A stretch of 64,000 nucleotides of DNA from Isoetes taiwanensis (lineage: Eukaryota > Streptophyta > Lycopodiopsida > Isoetales > Isoetaceae), in NCBI GenBank assembly GCA_021234155.1, contig JAJEKV010000004.1, forward strand, positions 8,682,109-8,746,108, in the 5' to 3' direction. The notes beneath the pieces were generated by a model. It did no database searches, was not told where the DNA came from, and saw nothing but the letters and a program-made list of their open reading frames with translations. Made by a program: the position numbers and the translations under genes. This document shows, piece after piece, positions 32,854-44,359 of the stretch (position 1 is the stretch's first letter; each line of letters opens with the position of its first letter).

Positions 32854-33328
32854 GGGATTCAGATTTGGCATAGCTCAATTCTGAGAGAATTTGTGGAGAA
32901 CTTTTGGGTTCTGTGAGGTCATTTTTTACAGGAAATTGGTGGTGACAGTTCCATAATACACAATCTATCCTACATCAAAAGATGTGTTTCGGCGATATGA
33001 ATCCAACGAGCTATGGTACAGGTCAAACGGAGGTTCTGGAACTCAAGATATCAGCTTTCAAAGTTTGCCACAGTTACAAAGGCTCTGTTTTCGTCCACCG
33101 TCATTTTGGACCGCTTTGTTTGTATCGATCATTTGGATTTGAGGGACGGTATTTTCTTTCTAAACATACATGTAAATGTGTCATTTGGGGACATGTCCCA
33201 AGGACCATAGTAGTATTTTTGTTGTTGTGGGTTCTCCGTCACGGAGTGGCACATTTTCCCACTGTGGTCGCCACTGTTGGGGTGGTCACCACTCACCACA
33301 CTTGTCACCACTCACCACACTCACCACT

Positions 33329-35046
33329 GAGTTTGAATTTGATTCCTTTCTCTAGATCAACCAACTTACCATGACAAAGCACAACTTGGAGATTCTTGTG
33401 ATCAAACCTATATAAGGAAACTTGTAAACAATCTGGGAGAAGATAGAGCTGCCTAATTAGGAAATGGCACTGGCAGACCTATGTAACTCTCTCCCATATG
33501 AGCTCTTTGCTACCATGCTATGGCAGCATGGAAGAGCAAGACACATTCTGATATTCTCATGCTCACACTTTGATTTGAACACAGATATACAAGCACAATG
33601 CATCTTTGCACATTTTTTAAGAGAAGACTTGATGACGAAGGCGAGGACATTTGACAAGATCACACAAGCATGCTAAGGAAGGTGATTCAAGCAACTCAAT
33701 GTTGAAGATTTGAAGACCCTTGAAGTGTTCTTGGTATGTGATGCTACTATTTGAGTTTTTATCATAACATTCCATCATCTCCATCTTAAGCCTTCCATAT
33801 CCTTTGCCATGAAAACATGCCCATGAGACCCCAAGTTCCATGCCTACATTTAAGGCAAATTGGCCTAGAAGATTTTTTCTAGTCAAAACTTCTCTTTCAC
33901 ATGTCATTCACATCACACACACTTATCACATCATCACCATCTCATTAAAGCACAAATTTCCACTTGACTTGGTCATACTCATGGTCAAAGGTCAAATTTC
34001 TCTCTCTAGAAATCAAATGGTGAGAGAAAGTGCAAAATTCCTAAAGGAAATAATTAAAAGTCAAAATTACCTAGAAAATGCAAATTATATGCATTGGTAT
34101 TGAAATTGACCTATGACATCATTCAAAAATGGCCAAGTCATCCTATATGTCATCTTCATTACCGTGTCACACCATACACGTGTCACCCCATTGAAATTAT
34201 ATCCTTTGCAAAAAGTTCTCCAATTTAAGTATTTAAGTTCATAAGGGTGACATATCATCTGCCACATCATCACCAACACCTCAACATCATCATTCACATG
34301 TCATACACATCATCTCCACCTCATCTCATGTTTTGACTAGAAAAAATATTCTTAGCCAAGTTGTTTGACACCTCATCACCCTTACTTGCCATGTCATCCT
34401 CATATTGTCAATTCATCTTGCCTACTTGCCACCTCACCATTTTCATGCCCCATTTTTAAGCCAAGAATGAAAAGACTGGTTTTGCAAAAAAGATTCCACT
34501 ATCATGGAAAGCATCAAAAAAGATTCCTTTTGCAAAAAAGAAATTGCAAAAATTCGTTCATTTGGACCTTCATATATGTTTTCTTGGGAAATGTGCCAGA
34601 CCATGCTATGCAAAAAAAAAAATTCCTATCCCCGCCAAGATCCAGCTTCCAAACTGCCAAGATCCAGCAAATCCACCTTGATCAACTGCCCAATCATTAC
34701 CCTAAGGTGTCGGATTGGCCTGTAATACACCAAGAACCTATCAGATAAGCTAAAAAACAGAATTCCAGCACGGATTTGCCAAGAACAGTAAGCAAGGGAT
34801 TTTAAAAAGGGTAAAAAGGCTTTGAACAAATTTCGAGGGCTTCGAGGCGAAGAACACACCGAGATCTTTGAGGAAAGACCGGTTATGAGAATTCAAGCTT
34901 GGATCAGCCTTCCATATGCCAGATTTTCATGAATTGCTGACGAATTTTTGAAGAAATTCCTGACTGTGTACCTTGTTTAATCCTGTGCCCAAGACCTAGA
35001 GCTTGGGATCTCTAATTGCTTGCTGTGTGACTCTGAATCAAATGAA
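33329..35046. other. Non-coding 3' part of duplicated unit 2
   Basis: Matches 22437-24338 with few changes and lacks the ~200 bp present there. No gene was recognised. Confidence 0.6.
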
Positions 35047-35760
35047 AATCTGATCCTTGTTGACAAATCTGTGAAAGTATTCTGTTGACTTTGTGTCTGA
35101 TATCATACTCGTATAACATTCAATCCTTGCATGGGAGATAGCACAATTGTTGCATAAAGCATATATAGTATAGATTCACGATAATTATAGTGCCTGCATA
35201 ATCCATTGATAGAAGTTTGAGCTTGCACAACCAGATCATTATTTTGCCCTCGACCAGTTTACATTTGCATCTTTCTCGAGTAATTTGCATCTCCTCATTC
35301 ACAGAAGCATTGATAGCATTGATATGACCCAGAAAAGCAAAAAAGTGCACCCAAGCATATCTAGCAAATCCAAGACTTGCCTACTGTTCTTAGTCTGTGA
35401 CAGGCAGTCAAATCAAAAATTAAAATTCCAAAAAAATTGCAAACCTTTCTGCAAAAAGCATTCTTGAACATTGTGTGCAGACATTCTAGAGAGGGATTCA
35501 AGCATCTAATCCCAAAAAGAAGTTACCTTCATCGACTTAGAAAATTTGTTGACAAAAAATTGACCTGGTCAGGGATGCGTTTTTGAGAGGCTTGCTCCAA
35601 TTAAAATCTATTTGACTTTGTTCCCAACATCCTTCAAGGTCTTCAGTAACATCAAAAATTATGATCAAACTTACTCTAGACAGCATTTGGCATCTATTAT
35701 TGCTAGGCAGACTTTTTTTTTTCTTTAGAGAAAGTGGTTCACAATCATTATTTCAGCATT
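35047..35760. other. Single-copy spacer, nothing recognised
   Basis: AT-rich sequence right of the duplication end. No coding or structural signal was found. Confidence 0.45.
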
Positions 35761-35764
35761 TTGC

Positions 35765-36630
35765 TTGGGGATTTTCACTCAGAGTGGTTGCCTTAAGCAA
35801 CCTGGAGGTTCTAAACCACTGAGGTTGAAGGTTGAAGGTTTGCCAGGAACACCTTCAACATTTTGGAGGTCCTACCGAGATATTTCCTGGAATTTGAACT
35901 CATTGCTCTCAGGAGAACTAATGAAGCTTCTGAGCATGCTGAAGCACAGGAGAATCATGAAGCCTCTGCTGCAGCATTAGGAGTGAGTATGCAAGCAAAT
36001 ATAGATATGCCTTGCCATTACTTTGAGTTGAATATGCCAACTCATGTTCCTACTTTTGATCCAAGCATGAATGCTAACAATTTTCTGAAAACATTTGAGG
36101 GGTACTATCAAGAATATGGACACAAGCAAGACTGTAAATTCTCTGAGTTTAAGAAGTGTTTCAAAAATGATGAAGTCAGAGCTTGGCTTGAATATGTTAT
36201 GAGTTTAGGAGCTAACTCATGGGATGAATTAGTCAAGAAATTCTTGGCAAGGTTTGGTAAGCTGTTAGATCCTCAAGCAAAGACCATTTTGATTTTCTAA
36301 CTAAATTATTTGCCTTGTGCAGAGAAGGAGGTGTCAGTTTAAAAGAAATGTGTTTTTCTGTGCTCAAGAGGAGAACTGCTTGGACATGAAGTGTCTGCAA
36401 AAGGCATTCAGGTAGCAGAGGCTATAACTGAAGCTTTGAAGAAGCTAGCTCTTCCCAAAACACTCAAACAGGTAAAAAGTTTCATGGGAATGACTAGTTT
36501 TTTGAGAATGTATGTCCCCCACTTCTCACACACTATGAATCCAATTTCCAACCTCACAAAGGTTGGGAAATTCTCCAAGAATGAAAGCAAACACATCTTG
36601 GTTGATTGGAGTGAAGAAGCCTTATAAATT
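35765..36630 (+). pseudogene. Fragment of another Ty3/gypsy: gag joined to RT thumb
   Basis: 35863-36300 encodes a gag-like block: SMNANNFLKTFEGYYQEYG, then EVRAWLEYVMSLGANSW and ELVKKFLARFGK. Almost directly after it, 36361-36627 encodes the RT-RNase H connection: LLGHEVSAKGIQ, LPKTLKQVKSFMGMTSFLRM, PISNLTKVGKFS. The whole of protease and RT palm is missing, so this is a deleted relic of a different gypsy element. Confidence 0.7.
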
Positions 36631-36669
36631 CCAACCACTGTGCTTAGTATGAAGAAAATCCTTCATGGA

Positions 36670-36960
36670 GGACCCTAATGAATATAGTAGTCAATGGTGC
36701 GGCCCAACATATTTCAGCAACTCTGCTAACAAGCCTTGCAAATCCAAAGCTTTGCCATTAGCAAGATGTCTCAAACCTTCGACAACGTTCTGCTGTGATA
36801 GTCAAGGTGGAACTTGTTTGTTTCGACACGATAATTGATATCGTGATGATTGTGCTACGGCCCATAACAAGAGTAACATTATTTTCATCAATTATCAGTG
36901 CATGCATAGAGGGGGAACACGATCCATTGATGCTATACTATCTATTGTGCCTTCTTCTCT
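36670..36960 (-). pseudogene. LINE family A RT fragment
   Basis: On the minus strand, with frameshifts, it reads TITAE..VVEGLRHLANGKA, aligned with EEDVEEGLQRLANGKA of the LINE at 232-3290 (near 2290). A short isolated fragment. Confidence 0.6.
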
Positions 36961-37330
36961 TTCCCTGGGACGTGTGTCTGCCAACACTTACATAGAAGTA
37001 TCATATCATTGTTTAAATACGACGTCGTATGCTTTTTCCTGAGACGAACAATCAGTCAACTTGTTATTAAAGAAGTGACAAGAAGAGAAGCATGCACAAG
37101 ATGATAACATTGATACTTTTCATGTAATACATATATCATGCCTGAAAGGCAAATCATCTAATAATAAGAAGATAAAGATGCTAATAATAAAGAATATCTA
37201 GATAATTATTGTGAGGCCTAGAATGCCCTCGAACACCCCCACGCAATCTTGATCTCACAACTAAAACAAAATAGACCAAGGGTGCAAACTCCAACACGCC
37301 TACCCCCCTGTAACCTTGGCCTAGTAAAAG

Positions 37331-37394
37331 TATTACTACCAGGATGAAAATCCCCGCCCTTTCAGGTTTTCGAGGGAAAACCTTAGCAGTAATA
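37331..37394 (-). other. Folded motif (copy G)
   Basis: TATTACT (37331-37337) pairs perfectly with AGTAATA (37388-37394) around the standard core (GATGAAAATCCCCGCCC, CAGGTTTTCGAGGGAAAACC). It lies next to LINE-derived sequence at 36670-36960 and may mark that LINE's 3' side. Confidence 0.7.
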
Positions 37395-37485
37395 GATCAT
37401 CGAGCCAAGCACAATGATCACTCTCCAACAATTCCAAGAGAGATAGAAAATTGAAGATGTTTCTTTGACCCTAATTATTATGTAA

Positions 37486-37499
37486 AGCTAATCCACAAC
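37486..37499 (+). repeat. Target-site duplication, left copy
   Basis: AGCTAATCCACAAC on the left of the poly(A) retroposon. The right copy at 38649-38661 is AGCTATCCACAAC, one base shorter. Confidence 0.75.
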
Positions 37500-38648
37500 G
37501 GAAGTGGCGCGAGGATTTAGAAGGAGATGACGGCGGCTAGAATTTACGGCTAGGGCTTCCGCTGGCGGCGGCCCTGTTCTTCGTGCAGAACTGCGACCAA
37601 GTCGAAGCTGGAAGGGCCTGGATTTTCGGCCAGATCTGCTGCTGCCCCTCTCTTGATTTGTTTTCTGATCAGTGGCTGTAGGCTTCGTCTCTGTTCAGAA
37701 GTTCCTGAGAACCAGCAGCAAATCACAGCAAGAGGTAACTCCAACTTGGTTTTCAGCTCTATTAATGCAGGTTAGTTAGATGAGTAAGTCTCTGAGAATC
37801 GACTGCTGCACTCACTGTAGCTGGGAAAGCCCGCACCCATTGCGGGCTGCCATGCTCATGAAGGCACTCCAGGTGCTAAAGGGATTTTTTCATTTGCATC
37901 CTGTGTATATCTTGCTGTTAGTTGTAGCTACTTCTTGGTCTGAACAGTAGATGCCCTCCCTGTCCCAGCAAGGGGAGGATTATGAGCAAATGATGGCTGC
38001 TTCGATCATTCTGGAATATGCTACTGGTGGTTTGCCATGGGATTCCTTGGGCGGGAGAGTAGGGAGGCACGGGCATGGTGGGAATGAAGCCCATATTCTG
38101 TGCAAGAAGGGATGAGGTTCAGCAGGCCTGTCTTCTTTTCTTATTGCTTGGAAGAAGGTTCTACCTATAGTACTGCAGTAATGGAATCAGGCCGAGTTAA
38201 TGCGTATGAGCCTCGCCTTGGATGCTGGGATATTCTTCGGAGAATGCTTCAAGTGGTTCCTTCTTACTAAGATCTCTAGATGGCCATTCTAGAATGGGAA
38301 GTAGCAGCCTGAACCTTGCTCTTGATCCTGGGCGATTGAGACAGGATTAACTTGTATCTGGTGACCAGGTGCTTAAAAATTTCTTATCAGGCCTATTGTG
38401 GAGCCTTTGTAATAAGGACTTAGACCATTTTTATTAAAATTTAGCCTAGGAATTGAGCCCTTCTCTCCTATAGTATCCTATGGAGAAGAAGTTGAGAGAG
38501 GCTCTAAGTACTGGGTCTAGAGTCTGGACTGCTATTCATGGATTCGAGAAGTGATAGCACCTCTGGACTCACTGTATGTGTAAACACTCTTATCCTTTGA
38601 ATACAATACAGATCATTCTTGCCTTCAAAAAAAAAAAAAAAAAAAAAA
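37500..38648 (+). mobile_element. Poly(A)-tailed non-coding retroposon
   Basis: About 1.15 kb, GC-rich at its start (GGAAGTGGCGCGAGG, GACGGCGGCTAG), ending with CTTTGAATACAATACAG and a pure run of 23 A (38627-38649). Matching 13-14 bp target duplications flank it. It splits a Ty1/copia element: copia frame DSMVVD stops exactly at the tail. The structure fits insertion by LINE-type target-primed reverse transcription. It has no long ORF, so it is a processed non-coding RNA, a SINE-like element or a LINE derivative. Confidence 0.8.
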
Positions 38649-38997
38649 AGCTATCCACAACCATAGAGTCAGTCGGGCAATACTCCAAGACAATCGTCCT
38701 TTTCTTTACCTCCAGCTTCACATAATGATAATGGACTTCAATGTGCTTAGATTTAAAGTGTAAGACTTCATTGTGAGACAAATTGATAGTACCTTGGTTA
38801 TCACGTAATAGCTGTATCGGCTCCAATTGCACTTGTTGAAAACATTCCAACATTCTTTGCAACCAAACAAGTCCTTGACTCGCTAAAGAGGCAGCAACAT
38901 ACTCAGCTTCGGTTGAAGACACAACAAACACAATGCTGCTTCTTACTAAACCAGGAAACAAGAGACTTATCAAAGAAAAAACAAGCCCCGCTAGTAG

Positions 38998-39669
38998 TCA
39001 TAAAGTGTCATTATCTCCAGCCCAATTAGCATCGGTGTAACCATAGAGAGTAAGAGAGGTATGGTGGTCTTGCTTTCTGTAGAAAAGTCCATAATTGTTA
39101 GTGCCCTTTAAATAACGAAGAACTCGCTTCGCAGCTTGCCAATGTTTGATGCTTGGATCCTGCATGAATTGACCCAATGTATAAGCTGCAAAACGTATGT
39201 CAGGGCGAGTAGCATGAGCCAAATACATCAAGGCTTCAACAAGACTATATGGAACTGATTTCATCTGAAGTCTCTCGGTAACTGAAAGAGGAGAATATGA
39301 AGTAGACAAAGAACACTCCGAGAGCTTATAGGCAAAGGCGTAATTTGACCCTTGGCATGTTCCAAACCAACTTTTTAACCATATCATCAACATACTTGGT
39401 TTGACGTAACTGCAACCATCCTTTCTTCTATCTCTAGTCACTTCAATTCCCAAGCATGAACGTATCGCCCCAAGATCAATCATCTCAAAGGCCATTGAAA
39501 GATCTCGCTTGAGTCGATTGGGAAAATTGATATCATTAGCAGCTAAAATCGTATCATCAACATATAGAGCAATAATAACAAATCGTCCACTACATCTCTT
39601 GACATAAAGATTTGAATCTGCTGCACTAGGGAAATATCCTGCTGAGAACAGGAAATTGTTCATCTTCAA
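38998..39669 (-). pseudogene. Copia RT palm and start of RNase H
   Basis: Contains the catalytic YVDDTILAAND, then FEMIDLGAIRSCLGIEVTRD, RPDIRFAAYTLGQFMQDP, HWQAAKRVLRYLKGTNNYGL and GYTDANWAGDNDT, the usual order of copia pol. It is open for 223 codons, so damage is moderate. Confidence 0.88.
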
Positions 39670-39685
39670 GGCTCATGAAACCTCC

Positions 39686-40201
39686 TTAAGCCCATATAGT
39701 GATTTTCGCAACCAACATACCATAGTCTTCTTCCCTTGAACAACATGTCACTGGTTGCTCAATGTAAATTTCTTCTTGAAGATCACCATTAAGAAAAGCC
39801 GTCTTGACATCCATCTGATGGACTTCCAAGCCGTGGGCAGCTGCAAATGCTAAAGGAGCCATTACAGTAGTTAACCGAACTACAGATGAGAAAGTTTCAG
39901 TATAATCAACTCTTGCAACTTGAGAATGACCCTTTGCAACTAGGCGAGCTTTAAATTTATCAAAAGTACCATCAACTCGATATATTGTCTTGAAAGTCCA
40001 CTTGCATTTAATCGTCTTCTTTCCAGTGGGCAATTCTATCAACTCCCAAGTTCCCTTATTGATTAAGGAATCATATTCAACATCTACAGCAATATTCCAA
40101 TTTGCACTCTGTGGATAAACAAACTGCCTCATCATAAGTAGTGGGATCATTTGCAATAGTAAAACAAGAATGAGAATCATCAAGGTAATAACATTCGACA
40201 T
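39686..40201 (-). pseudogene. Copia reverse transcriptase, N-terminal part
   Basis: Carries NKGTWELIELPTGKK, KCKWTFKTIYRVDGT and VHQMDVKTAFLNGDLQEEIY, the first RT blocks with the first catalytic Asp (MDVKTAF). It breaks at 39690; the next part is in another frame. Confidence 0.85.
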
Positions 40202-40540
40202 GATAGTCTAAGATCCTTTTAGTAGGTTGCCAATGACGGTGTGAGGAATGAATAATGTTAGGTGCAACTAGTACCATCTTCAGTGTGAAAGTCACGCACC
40301 ATGACAGTTGAAGCTGTGGGATTGAAGGTTTCACGGGCCATTCGTGTCTCATAAAAAATAACATCTCTTCCCAAAGATGACTCTTCGCGCCTCAATATCC
40401 CAAAAGCGATAGCCACTAGTGTCAAAAGAATATCACAAGAAAATACACCTTCTAGACATCGGGTCAAGCTTTTTACAAGTAGAGGTATGTACCCAAGCCA
40501 ACCATCCAAAAATACGCAAGTGTGCAACATCCGGCTTATT

Positions 40541-42070
40541 TGTGACGTCCCCTACTTCCTCTACGGTGCACACACCGTATCAGAAGACGGAGCATTCCCC
40601 CTGTCAGCCAAACTGGCAGGGGCCATCCACCTGACACCACTCCCAGTGGAATGAGCCAGCAAGGGAAGAGTGGATGTGTCATTCACCTGTCTCCCTTCGG
40701 GTCGATCTATCTGCGGAAGCGTGAGTAAACATGAGCACATAATACAATATGTCAATACAATCACCTCGAAGGGTGAACACATCATAAACATCAGGGATAC
40801 AACAACATCACATGAACAATAACAGCAAAGGGAAAACCTACCCAGGGCTCAGACTCAAGGGGGTATGACTGACGGCTTGGGCCCCCAGAAGTCATTGCAG
40901 ACAGAATTCATGGCAAATGGATTTGGCTGGCATAAGAACATGGCTTAGGGTAGGCCACTCCATCCGCCCCTCCCATGCATGCATCTCCCCAGCCCCGATG
41001 AGGCAGGAGGAGGGTCACCTCCGCTCCAGAGGCATCCATGCCCATCACAGGCGGCTAGAGGGCCACTGCCCGTATTCGACTTGAACCCAATGGAGAGTGA
41101 CGCATCACTCCACGGGTGTCGAGCTCATGCCTTGCCCACCCTCAGTGACAAGCCATTAAGCCTAGCCCACATAGACCCCCGGTAGGCATTACACACCAGA
41201 GGGGTCAATCCGTGATGAGATAAGTTCCTCCTTGTCAACCGGTCTAGTCCCGCCACCCACAACCAGGCGGGCTCCTGTGCACGGGCCGCATATAATTGGG
41301 AACTAGTAGGCTATCTAGGATCATCTGCTACACAGGCTTTAGGCCTCTACCTCCCCTTCCCAATACATGGAGGTCACAGAGTGAAATACAAATATCATCA
41401 CCGAACTGAAATGAATAATAACATCTAATCTATCTACCTAAACATCCAGAGTTAGGTTCCTTTGTTAGAGCTTATGATCTCAGGATCTATAAGGCCTCTA
41501 CGGCTGAACTAACATACTAAACCAGCTTATTACCTAGCCAAAAGGTGGCTTTGCACAACAGAACGACTAGATACCTGGTCCTTGACCTGCTCCAGATCCT
41601 CGGAACGCATCCATGCCTCTGATCCTGCTGAAGACTGCTGCTACTCGATGATCTGTTGTGCAAGGACGGCTTTTCAGAGCCTGGCAATGCGAATTGGGGT
41701 CTTGGCTTGGCCGAAATGGCTCAAGAGAACCCTAATTGCGAGAAAGGAAAGGAGCTCTAGGAAAATCCTAAAATGCAAAGAGAAGAAAGGTTTAGGGTTT
41801 AAGGGGAAAGCCCTTTTATAGAAACCCTTAGGGTTAGGTTAGACATTTGCCAAATGGGGTTTAGCCATTTGGCAATGGGGTCCATGGGGTTAATAATTGT
41901 GTATGTTTATTTAACATGCACAACATTCGAGGTTGCCCCCCCTAGGTGCAACTCTTGGCTCCTAGGTGCAACCTTCTTCAGCTCTCAAGTACATGTCATC
42001 CGTGACATGTACGTGTGACATGGTAGTATAATATACGTATTTGGATCGTATATTATGCTAGAACGTCACA
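40541..42070 (-). repeat. 3' LTR of the chromodomain gypsy element
   Basis: 1530 bp bounded by perfect 8-bp inverted ends, TGTGACGT at 40541 and ACGTCACA at 42070. The inner border at 42071 has a purine tract on the minus strand (AAGGTGCAGAGAA), as expected for a polypurine tract. A 263-bp match at about 97% identity recurs at 63738-64000. No coding content. Confidence 0.85.
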
Positions 42071-42445
42071 TTCTCTGCACCTTGACTTGATGCTGTCCTC
42101 AGCATCACGCGTCTCCCCACCTTGGAAACCTGCATATCCTGCAATCACATTTAATATACATAGAATTTATAATATGATTACCTCAAGGTAATGTTTTAAT
42201 TTATCATAACATATAATATCGTACTATGGTGAGAAGCTCTTTCGTCCTCTACTTCATCATCTATTATTCACAAAATTTTACGACATTATCATAAACATAG
42301 TTCAAATTTTCCTAATTAATGCTTCTTATCGCCTCCTCACAACACATTACGGCAAAATTATGTGTTGCGAGCCTTCGTAGTGCGATCTCCCTGCCGCTCG
42401 ACTCTTCTATTGGCCTGCAGGTTCAACACTACGTCAGTATACGTT

Positions 42446-42468
42446 TAATTATTATTATTATTATTATA
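42446..42468. repeat. (ATT)n microsatellite
   Basis: ATTATTATTATTATTATTAT between the chromodomain and the LTR. Confidence 0.85.
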
Positions 42469-42750
42469 AGGGTTGGTTGTTAGGGAACTACCTATTAAAT
42501 ACAATTACATGAATGCAAGGCATATCTCCCGGCATAGGAAGATTATGTTTCTTCCATCGTGGCCGTGGAGACAGCGCCCTATCATGCCTAGGATGCCACT
42601 CATGCCTACACCTTTAGTTGACTTTGGCGTGGAGGATAGTGTCCTTCCCGTATTTGGGCGTGAAGGGTAGGGTCCCCCCGTAGTAGGCATTGACCAAAGG
42701 TGCTTTCCTATCAATGCATACCTGAATGACCTCTTATATCTCAAGGTCGT

Positions 42751-43044
42751 CTACTTCCGTGGGATGGAAGTAAACTTTTTATCTACCTTCCACTCACCTA
42801 TCGTGTCGGCGTCGACTACTTCGGTGACGAGCCGACCCTTGCATTGCTCCATGAATTCGGGGTACTGCTTCTCCAAATCTGATTGTAGTACCCACGTAGC
42901 GTCTTCCACCGGTAAGTGCTTCCATTTCACTAGGTATTGGAGAAATTGGGATCTTCTTGTCTTCTTATAGGCCATGTCAACAAGAACCTTTGGGACGATT
43001 TCAAGATGGTCGTCCGTCATTTCCAGTAACTCATTTGTCTCCAA
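42751..43044 (-). pseudogene. Chromodomain of the gypsy integrase
   Basis: Reads LQYLVKWKHLPVEDATWV, the typical chromodomain core, followed by an acidic/basic helix (LEKQYPEFMEQC). It is in a different frame from the integrase body because of a break near 43100. In chromoviruses this domain directs integration to marked chromatin. Confidence 0.88.
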
Positions 43045-43096
43045 TACTTCATCTGGATTAGGAGTGTGCCTCCTTAGGAGACTTACATGGAAGACC

Positions 43097-44350
43097 CTAT
43101 GGATTTTGAGATGTACTGGCAGTGCAATTGCCGATGCGGAGCTTGGCCTGCTTCACCTTGATCTTCAACCATACTTTGTCTTCCACCTGAAATTCCCTTA
43201 CAGTCCTATGCTTGTCGGCGATGCTTTTCTGCCTACTTCTTGCTGCTAGGAGGTATCCTCTTACCTCCTCCACCAACTCTTGCATATTCGAAAGCATCTG
43301 CTGGGAGACTTCTACCTTCGACACAGGATTGTGCCAAGTATCCCGGGTAAGACACTGGTACCCATAGTTGATCATAAAAGGAGACATCTGAGATGACTCC
43401 TGCTTGGTACTGTTGTACGTGAACTCTACTAAGTGGATGAAATCATCCCACCTAGATTGCTTGTTCCAAACATAGCTTCTTAACATATCTTCAATGATCC
43501 TATTTGTTCGCTCCGTCTGACCATCCGTCTGCGGGTGGTATGCCGTGCTCATGGAGAGCTTCATCTGGATGGTGGAGAATAGGTCTTGCCAAAAGGCACT
43601 CATGAATTTAGAGTCCCTATCTGAGATTATCTCCCTCGGCATGCCGTGGAGTCTAAAAATCTCCTTAGTAAATAGGACGGCAGTATCCAATGCTATGTCA
43701 GTTGTCCTGCACGGCACAAAATGTGCCATCTTTGACAACTTATCGACCACCACCATCAGTGCATCCTTGCCTCTTGCTGTTCTTGGAACCCCTGTAATGA
43801 AGTCCATGCTTATGACTTCCCACTTAGCATTTGGCACTGGCAACGGTTCCAAAGCACCTGGAATTCGGAGCTGTTCCGCCTTTGTTTGCTGGCATATCTG
43901 GCACTCACGAATATACCTTGCTATCTGCTTCTTCATGCCGGGCCAGAAGTAGCTGCTTCTAATTTTGAAGTATGTCTTCATAAACCCTGCATGCCCTGCT
44001 ATGAGACTATTGTGTGTATCATGGAGGATTAGCTTCCTTACTTCTGAAGATTCTGGTACACACAATTTGTTTTTATGGTATAGCAAGTTTCCCTCCTTCT
44101 TGTAGTTCCGGAACATCTCCCTTTCCTTGTCGATCCTGGCCTCCTTGCAAAGACTTGCCCAAACTTCTTTAAAGTCGGGATCTGTTGGCAAGGTTTCCTC
44201 GATCTTCTTGCCATACTCACTTGTGAGCGTTGATATGGCATTGCAATGCGTCCTCATCTTCAAGGGCTTCCTTGAGAGCGCATCTGCGACTACATTGAGC
44301 TTACCTGGCTTGTAGATTATCTCGAAGTCATATTCTTCAAGGAATTCCAT
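43097..44350 (-). pseudogene. Chromovirus integrase
   Basis: 417 open codons, starting with the RNase H end (KPGKLNVVADALSRK). The zinc finger is H..H in HDTHNSLIAGHAGF with C..C in CQICQQTK. The core has D,D,E in VISMDFITGVP, IISDRDSKFMS and GQTERTNRIIED. The C-terminal part, AARSRQKSIADKHR with VWLKIK, is followed by a frame break. A TGA just before MEFLEEYD separates it from RNase H. Confidence 0.9.
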
Positions 44351-44359
44351 CCACCTCCT

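Larger units (their letters stand above)
26027..33328 (+). mobile_element. Ty3/gypsy retrotransposon, fuller copy (unit 2)
   Basis: LTR 26027-26379, gag (26570-27091 and 28059-28757), protease (within 29042-29779), RT (30499-31266), RNase H remnant and integrase (31384-32853), and a truncated 3' LTR (33275-33328). A foreign segment lies between the two gag parts. It shares with unit 1 the gag TGA, the RT-RNase H deletion, the stop before the integrase C-terminus and the cut-off 3' LTR, so those lesions are older than the duplication. Confidence 0.87.
24343..35046 (+). repeat. Tandem segmental duplication, unit 2
   Basis: About 10.7 kb, the longer partner of 16297-24338. It retains gag and protease (28059-29779) and holds a foreign segment (about 27111-28030). 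Differences from unit 1 are mostly single-base transitions and small indels. Confidence 0.93.
38650..40540 (-). mobile_element. Ty1/copia retrotransposon, decayed
   Basis: Minus strand, from high to low coordinates: the end of integrase and the variable linker (40530-40258: FGRDVIFYETR-like GRDVIFYETRMA), RT (40110-39690: NKGTWELIELPTGKKTIKCK, FKARLVAKGHSQ, DVKTAFLNGDLQEEIYIEQP; YVDDTILAAND near 39560) and RNase H (GYTDANWAG near 39020; SSTEAEYVAAS near 38920; HIEVHYHYVK near 38720). Frameshifts separate the pieces. LTRs were not found. Its 3' remainder is beyond the retroposon (about 37400-37485). Confidence 0.85.

Noticed and set aside
40979-41821. Short frames inside the LTR (40979-41185, 41582-41821)
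   Set aside because: They lie within the 1.53-kb LTR and look like chance frames.
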